Of a stretch of DNA of 64,000 nt, positions 33,620 to 42,642 are shown in pieces (the first letter of the stretch is position 1; each line of letters starts with the position of its first letter). The DNA is taken from contig NZ_PHUL01000001.1 of the NCBI RefSeq assembly GCF_002813425.1, positions 1,466,001 to 1,530,000 of the forward strand, in the 5' to 3' direction. The translations under genes were made by a program, and so were the position numbers. The notes under the pieces were generated by a model. The model saw only the letters and a program-made list of their open reading frames with translations. It ran no database searches and was not told the DNA's origin. The DNA comes from Cellulophaga sp. RHA19. GTDB taxonomy: Bacteria > Bacteroidota > Bacteroidia > Flavobacteriales > Flavobacteriaceae.

Positions 33620-34309
33620 TTATTTAAAACTGTATTTAAATATCCATCCAAGGATCTTTACACCGGCAAATATAGTACCTTTTACTGTGCCTGAGACCTT
33701 TGATACACCAATTCTTTTTTTATAACGTACAGGAACCTCTAAATATTTTAACTTTTTCTTTAGAATTTTGAGTTGCATTTCTACGGTCCATCCATAGGTT
33801 TTGTCTTGCATTTCTAAATCTAAAAGTGTATTGTATTTAATGGCTCTAAATGGCCCAAGGTCTGTAAAATTAGCACCAAAGAAAATTTTCATTAACACGG
33901 TGGCAAGCTTATTTCCAAAAACCTGCTGTGGTGTCATACTACCATTTTCTCTACCTTTTTTGGTTCTGGCACCAACAACAAAATCTACTTTATTTTTTAG
34001 TATGGGATCTACAATTTTTATCAGTTCTTCTGGATAATCTGAGTAATCTCCGTCAATAAATACGATAATATCTGGCTTGTTGGACTTTTTTGCAATGTAA
34101 TCCATACCTTTTAAACAGGCATAACCGTATCCTTTTCTGTTTTCAGTAAGCACGGTAGCACCTGCTTCTTCTGCATTACTAACGGTGTTATCTGTAGAAT
34201 TGTTGTTCACAACAATAATTTCGGAAACAATTGATGGTATGTCTTTTATAACTTTACCTATAGAATCGGCTTCATTATAAGCCGGAATAATTACGTTTAT
34301 TTTTGTCAT
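33620..34309 (-). CDS. Glycosyltransferase family 2, polyprenyl-phosphate sugar synthase-like
   Basis: A 229-residue GT2 enzyme without the two C-terminal helices of bacterial DPM-like flippases, apart from one weak segment. It opens INVIIPAYNEADSIGKVI and has the nucleotide-sugar DxD at FIDGDYSDYPEE. The closest type is dolichyl-phosphate mannose/glucose synthase, which loads a sugar onto a polyprenyl phosphate; this could feed the GT-C protein at 30578. It overlaps the MORN-repeat gene by one base. Confidence 0.86.
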   Translation of the reverse strand: MTKINVIIPAYNEADSIGKVIKDIPSIVSEIIVVNNNSTDNTVSNAEEAGATVLTENRKGYGYACLKGMDYIAKKSNKPDIIVFIDGDYSDYPEELIKIVDPILKNKVDFVVGARTKKGRENGSMTPQQVFGNKLATVLMKIFFGANFTDLGPFRAIKYNTLLDLEMQDKTYGWTVEMQLKILKKKLKYLEVPVRYKKRIGVSKVSGTVKGTIFAGVKILGWIFKYSFK

Positions 34310-34791
34310 TACCTTAAATCGGATAAATTGTTTTCCTTTTTAAAACCTGCAAAACTAAACCATTCTTTAATTTTTTTACCATTTTTATATTTTTCGGCAG
34401 AGGAAAGCTTTTCATTTTTATACTTTAAGCAGTATCCATTTTTAACATTATAGGCTAATTGGCATTTGTGGTTAATTTTACCATCACTAGTATAAAATAG
34501 CCACCAACCAGTTTTATCACCGTTTTTATAATGGCCTTCTTTTTCTAGTGTTCCTTTTGGGGTGTAAAAGTACCAATAGTTTTCTTGTTTATTATTGGTG
34601 TAATGTCCTTGTTTGGCAAGAGTTTTATTCTCATTATAAAATTTCCAAAAACCTTCTTTATTATCATTATTTACCCATCCTTCTGCTTTTAGCACACCAG
34701 AAGCATAATATTCTTTACGGTATTCTTTAGTATCTACACCATTAAGGTTTGCAAATATGACAAGTGAAATTAAGACTAAACGGAATAACAT
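34309..34791 (-). CDS. MORN-repeat protein (YwqK-like)
   Basis: A 160-residue exported protein: signal peptide (LFRLVLISLVIFANLNG) then four MORN-type repeats of about 22 residues, such as YASGVLKAEGWVNNDNKEGF, TNNKQENYWYFYTPKGTLEK and KNGDKTGWWLFYTSDGKINH. Database entries call such proteins YwqK-family antitoxins, but here there is no toxin partner and a periplasmic or surface role is more likely. It is read together with the GT2 gene (1-bp overlap) and the 4Fe-4S gene 3 bp upstream. Confidence 0.82.
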   Translation of the reverse strand: MLFRLVLISLVIFANLNGVDTKEYRKEYYASGVLKAEGWVNNDNKEGFWKFYNENKTLAKQGHYTNNKQENYWYFYTPKGTLEKEGHYKNGDKTGWWLFYTSDGKINHKCQLAYNVKNGYCLKYKNEKLSSAEKYKNGKKIKEWFSFAGFKKENNLSDLR

Positions 34792-34794
34792 AAT

Positions 34795-36375
34795 TTATTT
34801 TTTGTTAACCAAGTCCATTAAGTCAACATCGTTACCTAATAAAACTTCAGTAGGGTTAATACGTCCTTCTTCTGGTCCGTTTTCTAATTTTAAAACTCCA
34901 CGTGGACAAACAGCAGAACATACACCACAACCAACACAGCTAGAGCGTACAATGTTTTCTCCTTTTTGAGCATATGCACGTACATCTATTCCTTGTTCAC
35001 AGTAAGTAGAACAGTTACCACATGATATACACTGGCCACCATTAGTTGTGATTCTAAACCTAGATTTAAAGCGTTGCACAAAACCTAGGTAAGCAGCTAA
35101 TGGACAGCCAAACCTACACCAAACTCTGTTGCCAAAAATTGGGTAAAAACCTGTACCAATAACACCTGCAAAAATAGCTCCTATTAAAAGGCTGTACACG
35201 TTTTGTACGGTTTGTGTTTTTATACCTAAAACAGTACTAGATTCAGCAAAAAAGCTGTAAAGTGTCATAAGCGTCATCCCAACTGCAAAAACTAAAACAG
35301 CGTGTATTAACCAGCGTTCTACTTTCCAAGAAAATAAAGATTTGCTAGAGTGTTGCCTGTATGGGTCTCCTAATGTTTCTGCTAAACCACCACAGCCACA
35401 TACCCAAGAGCAATACCATCTTTTACCAAAGAAATAGACCATTATTGGTACAATAATCAAGGTTAGAGCTATACCCCAAACAAGAATAAAAATACCAATG
35501 CCACCATTAGCAATAAGGTCTTTTAAATTCCATTGAAAAAAGAAATCGTAATCTAAAGGAAATGCATTTTTAAAATCATAATACGGCATTTGCAAGCGCA
35601 CCATAATTTCTGGAATTAAGAATGCAAATACTATCTGAAAAAATAAAACAGACGTAGTACGAAAAATTTGGTACATATTATGTCTGTATTTAATGTACAT
35701 ACGTACAGCCATTACCGTCATAACTACACAATACATAAAACCATATACAAACCAATGGCCCGCAGGGTTGCCGCTAAGAGACTCACTAATTGGGTCTACT
35801 AAAAATGTCCAGTTTACTGCGTATTCAGAATAAAAATAAAGTATAATATAAAAACTAACTAAAAAGAAGAAAACTAGCCAAGCAACTATACCACGGTTTG
35901 TAGCACTTTTTAAATAAATGCCATCATTTTTTATTCCTTTTTTGCCTAGTAAAACTACATTAGGTAGTATAAACATTAGAGCTCCAATAATACCTAATCC
36001 AAAGGTTAAAAACCACATTGTACCTTTGTTTTCTGGTATAAAACCATAACTAGAAGCTTTACGAATTGCCGCCGCCATATTGTCTCCACTAGCATATGTT
36101 TTTTTGCCCCATTCTTTATTTTTTATGTGCGTGGCATTTGCTTTGTCTATAGCATCATCAAGCACGGGAGCTAAAAAAGTTGAGCTAGAAAAATCTTTGC
36201 CAACTAACTTAGATTCAAGATCTTTAATTAACAGTTCGCTTTTAACACCTTGACTGCTAATTGTTTCATCAAAGGTTTTTTGGTCTAGTTTAAAATTTCC
36301 TAAAAAAGGAGTAGCTGCAAAAATGCCCAATCCTACTAAAAATATAACAAGGCCTAAATATTTAATTGTTTTCAT
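34795..36375 (-). CDS. 4Fe-4S membrane protein (NapH/NosR-like), electron-transfer component
   Basis: A 526-residue inner-membrane iron-sulfur protein. The N-terminal part has a helix (5-25), a soluble segment, and then about seven further helices. Cysteine motifs near the membrane read WYCSWVCGCGG and VWCRFGCPLAAY. Two C-terminal ferredoxin-type clusters follow: CISCGNCSTYCEQG and CVGCGVCSAVCPRG. This is the NapH/NosR/CcoG arrangement for moving electrons between the quinone pool and a reductase. The next gene upstream is an FAD-dependent oxidoreductase (13 bp away), likely its partner. The final acceptor is not encoded nearby. Confidence 0.86.
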   Translation of the reverse strand: MKTIKYLGLVIFLVGLGIFAATPFLGNFKLDQKTFDETISSQGVKSELLIKDLESKLVGKDFSSSTFLAPVLDDAIDKANATHIKNKEWGKKTYASGDNMAAAIRKASSYGFIPENKGTMWFLTFGLGIIGALMFILPNVVLLGKKGIKNDGIYLKSATNRGIVAWLVFFFLVSFYIILYFYSEYAVNWTFLVDPISESLSGNPAGHWFVYGFMYCVVMTVMAVRMYIKYRHNMYQIFRTTSVLFFQIVFAFLIPEIMVRLQMPYYDFKNAFPLDYDFFFQWNLKDLIANGGIGIFILVWGIALTLIIVPIMVYFFGKRWYCSWVCGCGGLAETLGDPYRQHSSKSLFSWKVERWLIHAVLVFAVGMTLMTLYSFFAESSTVLGIKTQTVQNVYSLLIGAIFAGVIGTGFYPIFGNRVWCRFGCPLAAYLGFVQRFKSRFRITTNGGQCISCGNCSTYCEQGIDVRAYAQKGENIVRSSCVGCGVCSAVCPRGVLKLENGPEEGRINPTEVLLGNDVDLMDLVNKK

Positions 36376-36387
36376 TTTTTTTATTGA

Positions 36388-37731
36388 TTAAGCGATGTTG
36401 AATATTCTTTTTAAACTTTTCTTTTTTGCTGATAAATTGGTGTTGAATTCAGCATTGTATTTTGATAAAATTTCGGTTTCATATTGTTTATAAAACTCGG
36501 GGTCAAAATTGGCATCTTTTAAATGTTGAAGCACAAATTCTATATCCTTTTTTTGAGTAAGCCATTTGTTAAAAACCTCGTGACGCATACGAATACCAAA
36601 GGTGTTAATGCCTAAAAACTCTTTAGTGTCTTTATGGTAAGCAATTGTTATGCAAATATTTTCTTTAGGGTGTCTCCAATGAAAATGTGCTTCATAATCT
36701 TGTTTGTTACGCTCGCTAAAAACCCAACCATAAGTTTGGTATTCTATATCTAAAAACTTAGCAGAGTTAAACCAATGCCCTGGTTTGTATTCTAATTTGT
36801 TACCGCAAATGGTTTGGGCTAAGGTTTCGCCCATCATTCTACCAGTGTACCAAACAGCTTCAATAGGTCTTCTGTTTCCTATGCTTTGGTGTTGTTCTGC
36901 ACAATCTCCAACGGCATAAATATCTTTAATGTTTGTTTCTAAAAACCTATTTACTTTAACACCACGGCCTAATTCTATACCAGATTCCTTTAAAAAATCT
37001 ATGTTAGGAGATACGCCTGCTGTTAAACCAACAACAGTGCACTCTATGGTTTCTCCTTTATCTGTGGTAATAGCTTTAGCTCGCCCGTTTTCATCGGCAA
37101 TAATTTCTACTAAATTGGTGTTTAAACGTAAATCTATGTGGTGATCTAAAATATGTTCGTTTATAAGTTCAGACTCTCCTTTTGGTAAAACACCGTTCCA
37201 AAAACTAGTTTCTCTTACTAAAAAGGTAACAGGTATTTTGCGTGAGCGTAGCATTTCTGCCATTTCTATACCAATTAATCCGCCACCAACTATTACAGCT
37301 CTTTTACAAGTTTTATTGTCCGGAGCGTTTTTTTGTAACTGTTCTAAATCTTGTTTAGAGTATAAACCTTGCACACCTTTTAAATCTTGTCCTGGCCAAC
37401 CAAATTTATTAGGTTTAGAGCCAGTTGCAATAATTAGTTTGTCATAAGAAATAGATAAATTTTCTAAATCTACCTTTTTATTGGTTAGGTCTACATTGTT
37501 CACATATCCGTTTACAAGTTCAATTCTGTTTTTTTTCCAAAACCAATTTTCATAAGGCTGTGTGTGTTCAAACTTCATATGACCCATATACACATACATA
37601 AGCGCAGTTCTAGAAAAAAAGTACTCAGATTCAGCAGAAATAATTGTAATTTTTTTGTCAGATAATTTCCTAATGTGTCTTGCGGCAGTTACGCCTGCAA
37701 TACCATTACCAATAATAACAATGTGCTCCAT
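36388..37731 (-). CDS. FAD-dependent pyridine-nucleotide oxidoreductase
   Basis: A 447-residue flavoprotein of the NirB/rubredoxin-reductase type. The FAD-binding motif is IVIIGNGIAGVTAARHI (4-20), the NAD(P)-binding one is AVIVGGGLIGIEMAEML (about 144-160), and the second FAD site is DIYAVGDCAEQHQ. A C-terminal domain of about 120 residues of unknown fold follows (WHPKENICIT region). It probably passes electrons from NAD(P)H to the 4Fe-4S protein encoded directly downstream. It is the first gene of the minus-strand operon that runs to 30578. Confidence 0.87.
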   Translation of the reverse strand: MEHIVIIGNGIAGVTAARHIRKLSDKKITIISAESEYFFSRTALMYVYMGHMKFEHTQPYENWFWKKNRIELVNGYVNNVDLTNKKVDLENLSISYDKLIIATGSKPNKFGWPGQDLKGVQGLYSKQDLEQLQKNAPDNKTCKRAVIVGGGLIGIEMAEMLRSRKIPVTFLVRETSFWNGVLPKGESELINEHILDHHIDLRLNTNLVEIIADENGRAKAITTDKGETIECTVVGLTAGVSPNIDFLKESGIELGRGVKVNRFLETNIKDIYAVGDCAEQHQSIGNRRPIEAVWYTGRMMGETLAQTICGNKLEYKPGHWFNSAKFLDIEYQTYGWVFSERNKQDYEAHFHWRHPKENICITIAYHKDTKEFLGINTFGIRMRHEVFNKWLTQKKDIEFVLQHLKDANFDPEFYKQYETEILSKYNAEFNTNLSAKKKSLKRIFNIA

Positions 37732-37835
37732 AGTTTTAAATATTAAGGTGTCTGTCGGGTTTAAAGATCTAAACTTAACGTTGAAAAGTTTATTTATATA
37801 TTTTCTAAATAAGAATAAACTTGATTTCGTTTTGT

Positions 37836-37850
37836 TATCAAAATGTGATA
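37836..37850. promoter_or_regulatory. Short dyad in the divergent promoter region
   Basis: TATCA-N5-TGATA is an inverted repeat in the 214-bp region between the FAD oxidoreductase and the DUF547 gene. The region is otherwise AT-rich with no clear -7 box; a Crp/Fnr-like site is possible but the spacing is not standard. Confidence 0.25.
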
Positions 37851-37945
37851 CTTAACAAGTTTCTTTGCTTCAAATAAAATTAAGATGTTGTTGTATGTTT
37901 TAATAAAAAGCAGCGACACACTTATTAAATAATACCAAAAGTAAT

Positions 37946-38665
37946 ATGAAAAATACTATTAAAATATCGGTCTTACTTATTCTATTTAGTATGGCAACTG
38001 GTTTTTCTCAAGATACAAACAACTTTTTTACTAAAGCTAATGCTTTTTTTAATACCAATGTTATGAATGGTAAAGTAGCTTATAAAAGTATTAAAGAGTC
38101 GCCTAAAGAGTTAAACAACCTTGTAGAGCAAATGAAAACCATAAAAGTAGCTAAGAGTGATGTTGCTACCTACCAGGCTTTTTGGATTAATGCTTACAAT
38201 ATTAGTGTTATAAAAAATGTAGTAGAAAATTACCCGTTAAAATCTCCTTTAGATAAAACAGGTTTTTTTGATAAAATAAAACATACTGTAGCAGGCTAAG
38301 AGCTTACTTTAAATGATATGGAGCATAAAATGCTACGTGCAGTTTTTCCTAAAGAGCCACGTTTTCATTTTGTACTGGTTTGTGCAGGTTTAGGTTGTCC
38401 TCCAATTATTAACAAAGCCTATATGCCAAGTATAATAGAGGATCAATTGCAAATGCAAACAGAAATAGCCATTAACAATCCTAGCTTTATTATGGTGAAT
38501 AAAAATAAAGTGAAGCTTTCTCAAATTTTTGAGTGGTATAAAGGAGATTTTACACAAGACGGTACATCTTTAATAGACTTTGTAAATCTTTACAGAAAAG
38601 ACAAAATTGATGCTAAAGCAAAAGTGTCTTTTTATGCATATGACTGGACACTAAATAAGCAATAA
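37946..38665 (+). pseudogene. DUF547 gene interrupted by one in-frame stop
   Basis: Two ORFs (37946-38299 and 38318-38665) lie in the same frame and together cover a normal exported DUF547 protein of about 239 residues, with signal peptide KISVLLILFSMATGFSQ. They are separated by a single TAA at 38297-38299 (VAG-stop-ELTLND). The expected residue is probably lysine (AAA to TAA, one base). The cysteine motif of the second half, CAGLGCPPI, is intact. So this is a recent nonsense mutation, or a sequencing error. An intact paralogue lies at 44341-45093. It is downstream of its own divergent promoter region. Confidence 0.85.
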
Positions 38666-38703
38666 AAATAAATAAGTAAAACAACAAACAACAATAAAAG
38701 AAT

Positions 38704-39582
38704 ATGAAACAATTAAAAACAATAGCCTTACTGTTAGGTTTACTAACTACGTTTGCAGGATACTCCCAAGAAGATGAAGACGATGCTCAAAAAAGTAATA
38801 TACAGCAGTATACACCATCTAAATTAATAGGAAAAGGACAGTTTGATATTAAATGGTTTAATAATATCTACACAGAAACAGAAAGTACATTTACAGACGG
38901 TAAGCAGCCAAGACAAACATTTTTTACCTCTACATTAGAAGGTTATACAGGCGTAGGACAAAACAATAGATGGAATGTAGGTGTAATATTAAAAATACGC
39001 TCTAATACCATTAATGGCTCTGAAACTTTAGATGCTTTAAAATTTAAGAGTGAAGACGGTATTTCTAGAGCTGGTTTAACATCTTTTGCGCCATCTGTAA
39101 AATTTGTGCCTTTTGAATCTGTGGGTAATTTTTCTATACAGAGTTCTCTATATATTCCTTTGGTAGATAATGAAACAGAGAACGATGTTTTTTTAGATCA
39201 AAACGGATTTATATGGCAAAACAGGTTTTTTTATGATTATACTTTTCCTGGAGATAAGTGGCAATTATTTACAGAGTTAAACACAGAACTTAATTTTGGA
39301 GACAAAGAAAAGAGCTTTGCTAACAATAGTTTAGGGTTAACTCCTGGTGTTTTTCTAAGTTATTTTCCGGCAAATAAATTTACGGTTTTGGCTTTAGCGC
39401 AACACTCACAACGTATAGATTTAGGAAATAATTTTAGTCAGAACTACACAGCTTTAGGTGGTGGAGCAAAATACCAATTAACAAATGCACTTAACTTAGA
39501 GTTGTTGTATACCAATTTTGTTGGAGGTGATAATACAGGATTGGGTGAAACATTTAACTTAGGACTAAGGGCAATTTTTTAG
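38704..39582 (+). CDS. Outer-membrane beta-barrel protein of unknown function
   Basis: A 292-residue exported protein with signal peptide KQLKTIALLLGLLTTFAGYSQ. The mature part is rich in alternating amphipathic strands and aromatic residues (YTGVGQNNRWNVGV, LTPGVFLSYFPANKFTVL) and ends in a terminal phenylalanine (GLRAIF), consistent with a BAM-assembled barrel of about ten to twelve strands. I know no precise function. It follows the broken DUF547 gene by 38 bp, in the same direction. Confidence 0.72.
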   Translation: MKQLKTIALLLGLLTTFAGYSQEDEDDAQKSNIQQYTPSKLIGKGQFDIKWFNNIYTETESTFTDGKQPRQTFFTSTLEGYTGVGQNNRWNVGVILKIRSNTINGSETLDALKFKSEDGISRAGLTSFAPSVKFVPFESVGNFSIQSSLYIPLVDNETENDVFLDQNGFIWQNRFFYDYTFPGDKWQLFTELNTELNFGDKEKSFANNSLGLTPGVFLSYFPANKFTVLALAQHSQRIDLGNNFSQNYTALGGGAKYQLTNALNLELLYTNFVGGDNTGLGETFNLGLRAIF

Positions 39583-39607
39583 ACACTAACATTAAATACC
39601 TTAATTT

Positions 39608-39649
39608 AGGAGGTTTAAAATTATAGTTTGTGAAAAAATTAGGCCTCCT
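39608..39649 (+). promoter_or_regulatory. SD-like AGGAGG that can pair with CCTCCT inside the next gene
   Basis: AGGAGG (39608-39613) is complementary to CCTCCT (39644-39649), enclosing the GTG start at 39630 in a 30-nt loop. A perfect Shine-Dalgarno sequence is unusual in this genome; here it could be sequestered. The spacing to GTG (16 nt) is longer than optimal. Confidence 0.35.
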
Positions 39650-40631
39650 TATATTGTTTTGTTTGCAATTCTCATGCAATAGCCAAGTAGAAAAAAAGAT
39701 AAACGGAATAAGCTTTGTCTCTTCAAGAGATAAAGTTACTCAGAAAAATATAGCTCCTATTTTAGCTATAAATGCAAACGCAGCATCTGTTATGCCATTT
39801 GGTTTTATAAGAGATGTTAATGAGCCCGATTTAATTTACAACTCGGACAGGCAATGGTTTGGAGAACGAAGAGATGGTATAAAGCATTATGTAGATATTT
39901 TACATAAAAATAAGATGAGTATAATGCTAAAGCCTCAAATTTGGATTAGAGATGGCAAGTTTACGGGTACATTAGAAATGAAAACAGAGGAGCATTGGCA
40001 GAAGTTTGAAAAAAAGTACTCAGATTTTATCTTAACATACGCTGCATTAGCAGAAGAAGTTAATGTAGATATTTTTTGTATTGGTACCGAGCTTGAAAAA
40101 TTTGTACTGCATAGACCAGATTTTTGGAACAAATTAATAACAGATGTCAAAAAAGTATATAAAGGTAAGTTAACCTATGCGGCCAATTGGGATGAGTATC
40201 CTAGAGTTCCTTTTTGGAAAAGTATAGATTATGTTGGTGTAGATGCATATTTTCCTTTGTCTAAAGAGCAACACCCAACTGTAGATCAATTAAAAGCAGG
40301 ATGGCAACCACATAAAAAGGCATTAAAACAAATGTCTAACACTTTAAATAAACCAATTTTATTTACTGAATATGGTTACAGAAGTATGGACTTTACAGGA
40401 GAAAAACCTTGGTTGGTAGACCGTAACCAGACTAAAGTAAATTTAGAAGCACAATCTAATGCTACTAAAGCTATTTTAGAGATGTTTTGGACAGAGGATT
40501 GGTTTGCTGGAGGCTATGTTTGGAAATGGTTTATAGACCACGACAAGGTTGGTGGTGAAGATGATAATAGGTTTACACCGCAAAATAAACCAGCGGAATT
40601 GGTTTTAAAACAATATTATGGATTTAAGTAA
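39630..40631 (+). CDS. Glycoside hydrolase family 113-like, exported
   Basis: A 333-residue lipoprotein-like enzyme (signal ILFCLQFSCNSQ, with Cys as the lipidation site). The TIM-barrel region has the acid/base Glu in FCIGTELEKF (about 155) and the nucleophile Glu in LFTEYGYRSM, the pattern of GH113 beta-mannanases. VGVDAYFPLS and YVWKWFIDHD are further conserved pieces. A cell-surface or periplasmic role in glycan hydrolysis is likely; mannan specificity is an inference. Translation starts at GTG. It overlaps the next gene by 14 bp. Confidence 0.82.
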   Translation: MKKLGLLILFCLQFSCNSQVEKKINGISFVSSRDKVTQKNIAPILAINANAASVMPFGFIRDVNEPDLIYNSDRQWFGERRDGIKHYVDILHKNKMSIMLKPQIWIRDGKFTGTLEMKTEEHWQKFEKKYSDFILTYAALAEEVNVDIFCIGTELEKFVLHRPDFWNKLITDVKKVYKGKLTYAANWDEYPRVPFWKSIDYVGVDAYFPLSKEQHPTVDQLKAGWQPHKKALKQMSNTLNKPILFTEYGYRSMDFTGEKPWLVDRNQTKVNLEAQSNATKAILEMFWTEDWFAGGYVWKWFIDHDKVGGEDDNRFTPQNKPAELVLKQYYGFK

Positions 40632-41352
40632 ATTAAAATATTTTCTTCTTTTTTTAATTTTGATAACCTACGGTTGTTCAGAAGATGGATTATCTAGTTT
40701 ATCTTCATTAAAATTTGCATTAGACGGTGAGACTGTGGTTAAAGACAATGTTATTGCTTGTGCAGCTAGTGGAGACAAACAAGGAGAAGTAAATGTGTTT
40801 TTTTACCCAAGGGAAGGAGCTACCAATTTTAGGTATTTTGAAACAGAAAATATAGCTGCAGATAAAAATAATTTTGAAGCATATACAGAGTTAGCTCCTG
40901 ACATATTTAATGTTTTTAACGGAAAAATAAAGCGTTTCTTAATTAACTCTTCAGAAGAAAAATGGGTTATTGTGTCTTTTAAAGAAGATGGTAAAATACA
41001 TATATGCAACCCAATACGCTTAAAACATATTACTAAACCTACAGAAAAAATTAATACAGTATCTGTTGATGAAACAGAACCTACAATGCCAATTTTTTCT
41101 TGGGAAGATGGCTTGTATACAGATTCTGTTATTTATTTTCAGGTAGTAACAGATAATCAAAATAACTTTTTGTCGGGCACGTATACTAATGACAAAATGT
41201 TTCAGTATTACAAACTAGACAATGTAGTGCTTAACATTACAACTAAAGAACCACCAACTTTAAATAAAACACAAACCTACGGTTTTACTTTAATGGCAGT
41301 TAGCCAAGATAATTGGGTTAACTTATTAACAGAAACCGACTTTTCTCCTTAA
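40618..41352 (+). CDS. Lipoprotein of unknown function
   Basis: A 244-residue protein with lipoprotein signal LKYFLLFLILITYGCSED (Cys about 20). The mature part is predicted beta-rich; PTMPIFSWEDGLYTDSVIYF is the most distinctive stretch. No family recognised. It overlaps the GH113-like gene by 14 bp and ends 3 bp before the outer-membrane protein gene, so the three are translated as a unit and may form a surface complex. Confidence 0.75.
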   Translation: MDLSKLKYFLLFLILITYGCSEDGLSSLSSLKFALDGETVVKDNVIACAASGDKQGEVNVFFYPREGATNFRYFETENIAADKNNFEAYTELAPDIFNVFNGKIKRFLINSSEEKWVIVSFKEDGKIHICNPIRLKHITKPTEKINTVSVDETEPTMPIFSWEDGLYTDSVIYFQVVTDNQNNFLSGTYTNDKMFQYYKLDNVVLNITTKEPPTLNKTQTYGFTLMAVSQDNWVNLLTETDFSP

Positions 41353-41355
41353 ATT

Positions 41356-42618
41356 ATGAAAAAACTAATTTATTTATTTTGTTTCCTTTTTTGTGGAATT
41401 ATAGTTTCTCAAGAACTAAAAATTGCTGATGTTAGTTTTGTTGGAGCTAAAAAAACCAAAGTATCATTCTTAAAAAATATAGTGCCAATAACTCCAGGTG
41501 CTGTTACAGATTCTACTGCTATTTTAGAGGCTGTTAATCAGCTTAAAAAATTACCTTCAATAGCAAATGCTGCTTTTCAATTGGTTAACAATACTGTAGA
41601 TAAAGCGTATAATTTGGTTTTTACAGTAGAAGAAAATTTTACCATAATACCATTTGCAAATTTGTATACTTCTTCTAATGATGATTTTGCTTTTAGGATA
41701 GGTATACAGGAGTTTAATTTTACGGGTCGTAATATTACTATAGGTGGTTTTTATCAGAAAGATATATTTAACTCTTATGGTTTGCTTTTTAGAGCTCCCT
41801 ATTTGTTTAGTGCAAAAGCGGGTTTAGCTGTAAGCTATAACAATTTAAAAACACAAGAGCCTATTTTTTTTGATAACAGCACCGCAGATTACAAGTACCA
41901 TAATGAAGCTGTGGAGATCTTGGGCTTGTATCAATTTAATCAAAGACATAGCTTAGATTTGGGTATGAATTTTTTTACTGAAAAATACAACTACATACGT
42001 GGAGCAACTAATGTAAACGTGCCACAAGCATTAGATGTAAATAAGTTTTCATATAAGGCAATTTATAAATACAGTAATATACAATATCATTATCAATATT
42101 TAGACGGATTTAAAAGTACTTTAAATGCTCAATATGTGCATAGCTCTACAAAAGAACTAGATAATTTTGTAGTTGCTTTTAACGACTTTGTTTACTACAA
42201 AAGAGTAGGTGAACGTGGTAATTGGGCTAATAGGTTACGAGTAGGTTTAGCTACTAATGATGAAACACCTTTTGCTCCGTTTTCTGTAGATAATAATATA
42301 AATATAAGAGGCGTTGGTAATATAATAGATAGAGGTACGGGATCTATTGTTTTAAATACTGAATACAGATATACTCTGGTAGATAAAAATTGGTTTGTAT
42401 TACAAGGAAATACATTTGTAGATGCTGGTACTTGGCGTAATCCAGGCGGGGAATTGGATGATTTTATAGATTCAGATAATTTAAGAGTATATCCAGGTGT
42501 TGGTTTACGTTTTATTCATAAAAAGATTTTCAACGCAATTTTTAGGATAGATTATGGGTATGGTGTAACAAAAAATGCATCAAAAGGCTTAGTTTTTGGA
42601 ATTGGGCAGTATTTTTGA
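41356..42618 (+). CDS. POTRA-containing outer-membrane protein (BamA/TamA superfamily)
   Basis: A 420-residue exported protein with signal peptide LIYLFCFLFCGIIVSQ. A single POTRA-like domain follows (LKIADVSFVGAKKTKVSFLK through VFTVEENF, about 20-95), and then a bacterial surface-antigen barrel ending in a terminal phenylalanine (VFGIGQYF). That places it with the BamA/TamA/Omp85 superfamily, shorter than BamA itself. It could insert the lipoprotein or GH113 partner into the outer membrane. It overlaps nothing and sits 3 bp after the lipoprotein gene. Confidence 0.82.
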   Translation: MKKLIYLFCFLFCGIIVSQELKIADVSFVGAKKTKVSFLKNIVPITPGAVTDSTAILEAVNQLKKLPSIANAAFQLVNNTVDKAYNLVFTVEENFTIIPFANLYTSSNDDFAFRIGIQEFNFTGRNITIGGFYQKDIFNSYGLLFRAPYLFSAKAGLAVSYNNLKTQEPIFFDNSTADYKYHNEAVEILGLYQFNQRHSLDLGMNFFTEKYNYIRGATNVNVPQALDVNKFSYKAIYKYSNIQYHYQYLDGFKSTLNAQYVHSSTKELDNFVVAFNDFVYYKRVGERGNWANRLRVGLATNDETPFAPFSVDNNINIRGVGNIIDRGTGSIVLNTEYRYTLVDKNWFVLQGNTFVDAGTWRNPGGELDDFIDSDNLRVYPGVGLRFIHKKIFNAIFRIDYGYGVTKNASKGLVFGIGQYF

Positions 42619-42642
42619 TAATATTTGTGTAAAAGTCCACTA

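Noticed and set aside
42625..42642. TTG start 6 codons before the amidase signal peptide
   Set aside because: The ATG at 42643 begins a standard signal sequence.
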